Assembly: GCA_000719695.1 (NCBI GenBank)
Contig: JOHN01000014.1
Location: 1-64,000, forward strand
DNA from: Streptomyces sp. NRRL F-6131
Lineage (GTDB): Bacteria; Actinomycetota; Actinomycetes; Streptomycetales; Streptomycetaceae
DNA length: 64,000 nucleotides
Direction: 5' to 3'
Part shown: in pieces, positions 62,053-64,000 of the stretch
How positions within the stretch are numbered: position 1 is the first letter of the stretch
How the letters are laid out: the number at the start of each line of letters is the position of its first letter
Notes under the pieces: model-generated
What the model saw: the letters and a program-made list of their open reading frames with translations, nothing else
Databases searched by the model: none
Told to the model about the DNA's origin: nothing
Made by a program: the position numbers and the translations under genes

Positions 62053-63009
62053 TCAGTCGCGCAGGGCGGGCAGGACGTACCGGCGGTAGGCGTCGAAGAA
62101 GGCCTCCTGGTCGGGGCCGATCTGGCCGATGTAGACCTCGTCGAAGCCGGCGTCGGTGTACGCGCGGACGGTCTTGGTGTGCTCGTCGGCGTCGTCGCCG
62201 CAGGTGACGGCGTCCGCGACCATCCGGTGGGTGACGAGTTCACTGGCCTGTTCGAAGTGGGCGGGGGTCGGCAGGATCTGGGCGAGCTCGCCGGGCAGCA
62301 GTTCGGTGGGCCAGAGCCGGTGCACGGTGTCGACGGCCCGGTCCCGGTCCGGGCTCCAGCACACCTTGACGCCGCCGATCACCGGCTTGCCGCTGCCGCC
62401 CGCGCCGTGGAAGGCCCGGACGAGGTCCGCGTCGGGGGTCATGGTCACGAAGCCGTCCCCGATCCGCCCGGCGAGCTCGGCCGCGTTCGGCCCGAACCCG
62501 GACACGTAGACCGGCAGCGGGGCGTCCGGCGGGGTGTAGAGGCGGGCGTTGTCGACGGTGTAGTGCCGGCCCCGGTGGCTGACGAGGCGGCCGGTGAAGA
62601 GTTCGCGCATGATCTCGACGGCCTCTTCGAGCATGTCGGCACGGTCGTCGAAGGAGGGCCAGGGGTCGCCGTGGATGTGCTCGTTCAGGGCCTCGCCGGT
62701 GCCGACGCCGAGCGTGAAGCGCCCGCCCAGCAGGACGGCGGAGGTGGCGGCGGCCTGAGCGGTGACGGCCGGGTGCAGACGGACCGTGGGGCAGGTGACC
62801 AGGGTCGTCACGGGCAGGTCGGTGGCCTGCGAGAGGGCGCCGATCATCGACCAGACGAAGGGGCTGTTGCCCTGGGCGTCGTTCCAGGGGTGGAAGTGGT
62901 CGGAGATCGCGAGGCGGGTGAAGCCCGCCCGCTCCGCCCACCGGGCCTGGTCGAGCAGCTCGGCGGGGGTGAACTCCTCGCAGGACAGGAAGTAGCCGTA
63001 CTCGGTCAT
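62053..63009 (-). CDS. F420-dependent LLM-class oxidoreductase
   Basis: 318 residues from ATG 63009. Luciferase-like monooxygenase fold with YGYFLSCEEFTPAELLDQAR, ISDHFHPWNDAQGNSPFVWS, GRFTLGVGTGEALNEHIHGD and FDEVYIGQIGPDQEAFFDAY. These are the marks of F420-dependent G6PD-like dehydrogenases (TIGR03557-type). It uses the deazaflavin F420, consistent with an actinomycete host. Substrate unknown. Confidence 0.93.
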   Translation of the reverse strand: MTEYGYFLSCEEFTPAELLDQARWAERAGFTRLAISDHFHPWNDAQGNSPFVWSMIGALSQATDLPVTTLVTCPTVRLHPAVTAQAAATSAVLLGGRFTLGVGTGEALNEHIHGDPWPSFDDRADMLEEAVEIMRELFTGRLVSHRGRHYTVDNARLYTPPDAPLPVYVSGFGPNAAELAGRIGDGFVTMTPDADLVRAFHGAGGSGKPVIGGVKVCWSPDRDRAVDTVHRLWPTELLPGELAQILPTPAHFEQASELVTHRMVADAVTCGDDADEHTKTVRAYTDAGFDEVYIGQIGPDQEAFFDAYRRYVLPALRD

Positions 63010-63127
63010 CGTCTCGTGCTCCTTCGGCGTGGGTCCTTCGGCGTGGTCCTTGGTGCGGGTTCCTCGGGCGGCTACCCCTTCGCGGCCCCGGGACACCGGC
63101 CTGGCCGGCGGTGCTCGGCCGGGCCCG

Positions 63128-64000
63128 TCAACTCCTGGCGAGGCGGGCGGCGGCCTCCAGCAGCAGCGCGTGGACGAAGGCCTGGGGGAGGTTGCCGCGC
63201 AGCTGGCGCTGGGCGATGTCGAACTCCTCCGCGTACAGGCCCGGCGGTCCGCAGGCCGCCCGGTTGCGCTCGAACCAGCGCAGCGCCTCCTCCCGGTTCC
63301 CCTGCTGGTGGTGGGCGAGGGCGACGAGGAACCCGCAGAGCAGGAACGCTCCCTCGGCGTCCTGGAGCGGTCGCCGGTCGTGCCGGAAGCGGTAGCAGTA
63401 GTGGTCCTCGCACAGGTCGGCCAGCACGGCGTCCAGGGTGGCCCGGGTGCGCGGGTCGTCGGCCGGCACGGCTCCGCGCAGGGCGGGCAGGAGCAGGGCG
63501 GCGTCCACGCCCGGGTCGGACGGGGAACGCTGCCAGCGTCCGGTGGGGTGCAGGCCGTCGCGGTCGGCCTCGGCGACGATCCGGTCGGCCAGGGCCTCCC
63601 AGTCGGCGGCCGGACCGCGACCGGCCGCCGGGGCCGCGGTGGCGACGGCGCGCAGCCCCGCCGCGCACGCGAGGCGGCCGTGGGTCCAGCGGTCGGGGTG
63701 GAGTTCCCAGATCCCGGCGTCCTTCTCCCGGTGGCGGGCGGTGATCCCGTCGACGGCGGTCCGCACGGCGCGCCAGCCGTCGGTGTCGAGCCTGCCCCGG
63801 CGGGCGGCGGCGGCGAGCAGGAGCAGGCTCTCGCCGAATCCGTCGAGCTGGAACTGGTGGCTGACCCGGTTGCCGACGACGTCGAAGCCGCCCGGGTAGC
63901 CGGGGAGGTCGAGGGTGCGCAGGTCGGGGACGGGGCCGCCGTCGACCGTGTAGGCGGGCGCGAGGCGCCGGCCGTGCTCGAGCAGGCGGGCGGTGACGAA
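63128..64000 (-). CDS. GH15 glucoamylase-like glycoside hydrolase (3' part)
   Basis: The gene continues beyond the right edge; 290 C-terminal residues are visible. The (alpha/alpha)6-barrel pattern shows GFDVVGNRVSHQFQLDGFGE, GIWELHPDRWTHGRLACAAG and HPTGRWQRSPSDPGVDAALL. It also has the catalytic-base region GLYAEEFDIAQRQLRGNLPQ followed by AFVHALLLEAAARLARS. GH15 enzymes release glucose from alpha-glucans or cleave trehalose. Together with the GH13 and CBM20 relics it points to past or present starch use in this region. Confidence 0.92.
   Translation of the reverse strand, partial: FVTARLLEHGRRLAPAYTVDGGPVPDLRTLDLPGYPGGFDVVGNRVSHQFQLDGFGESLLLLAAAARRGRLDTDGWRAVRTAVDGITARHREKDAGIWELHPDRWTHGRLACAAGLRAVATAAPAAGRGPAADWEALADRIVAEADRDGLHPTGRWQRSPSDPGVDAALLLPALRGAVPADDPRTRATLDAVLADLCEDHYCYRFRHDRRPLQDAEGAFLLCGFLVALAHHQQGNREEALRWFERNRAACGPPGLYAEEFDIAQRQLRGNLPQAFVHALLLEAAARLARS

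Overview
The window is very GC-rich with strong third-position G/C bias, many GTG and TTG starts, and tightly overlapping operons. It encodes F420-type, PIG-L, ABATE/CGNR, GlxA-type and DUF5302-type proteins typical of filamentous actinomycetes. I infer a member of the Streptomycetaceae (Streptomyces or Kitasatospora). The many small regulators paired with single enzymes and at least six decayed gene relics suggest an accessory, arm-like part of the chromosome. I saw no tRNA, rRNA, CRISPR array or intact insertion sequence.

Region by region. 1-6100: tail of a small secreted protein, a transketolase, relics of a PAP2 phosphatase and of a WD40 protein, a tandem acetyltransferase, and a FabH-like synthase divergent from its likely TetR repressor. 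6467-8951: a four-gene cassette with a PatG C-terminal-like protein, two tandem eight-cysteine peptides that share a leader, and a leaderless subtilisin-like protease. 9132-11591: a propeller-like protein and a winged-helix regulator. 11650-18438: an MFS exporter, a class V PLP enzyme, a 32-residue peptide with a CWTC motif, an internally duplicated 842-residue protein and an M17 aminopeptidase, joined by 4-nt overlaps or short gaps. These two cassettes look like peptide natural-product loci with no familiar modification enzymes, and they are the main candidates for undescribed systems.

18543-26610: a secreted M4 protease, a methyltransferase relic, a monooxygenase-like small protein, a secreted repeat protein, an SMI1/KNR4-LRR protein and a CBM20 relic. 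26762-33055: an overlapping AKR-GMC-PfkB operon, a GH13 alpha-glucosidase pseudogene with two internal deletions, and a LacI regulator, with palindromic operators between. This resembles a sugar or polyol locus that has lost its glucosidase. 33284-45211: lipoprotein, GlxA-type regulator with a saccharopine-dehydrogenase-like partner, two dihydrofolate-reductase-fold genes (the second at 48216), ABATE/CGNR regulator divergent from an unusual SDR, aldo/keto reductase, and an HATPase protein.

45412-54712: an ECF sigma operon with two membrane proteins, an amidase relic, a hydrolase, an MFS exporter divergent from a second ABATE/CGNR regulator, an AraC regulator and a short Rho paralogue. 55254-64000: a two-gene cassette of unrecognised function, a phosphoribosyltransferase, a PIG-L deacetylase, an S41 protease divergent from an ArsR-like regulator, an F420-dependent LLM enzyme and the 3' part of a GH15 glucoamylase-like gene. 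Perfect hairpins with 11-26 bp arms separate most convergent pairs.
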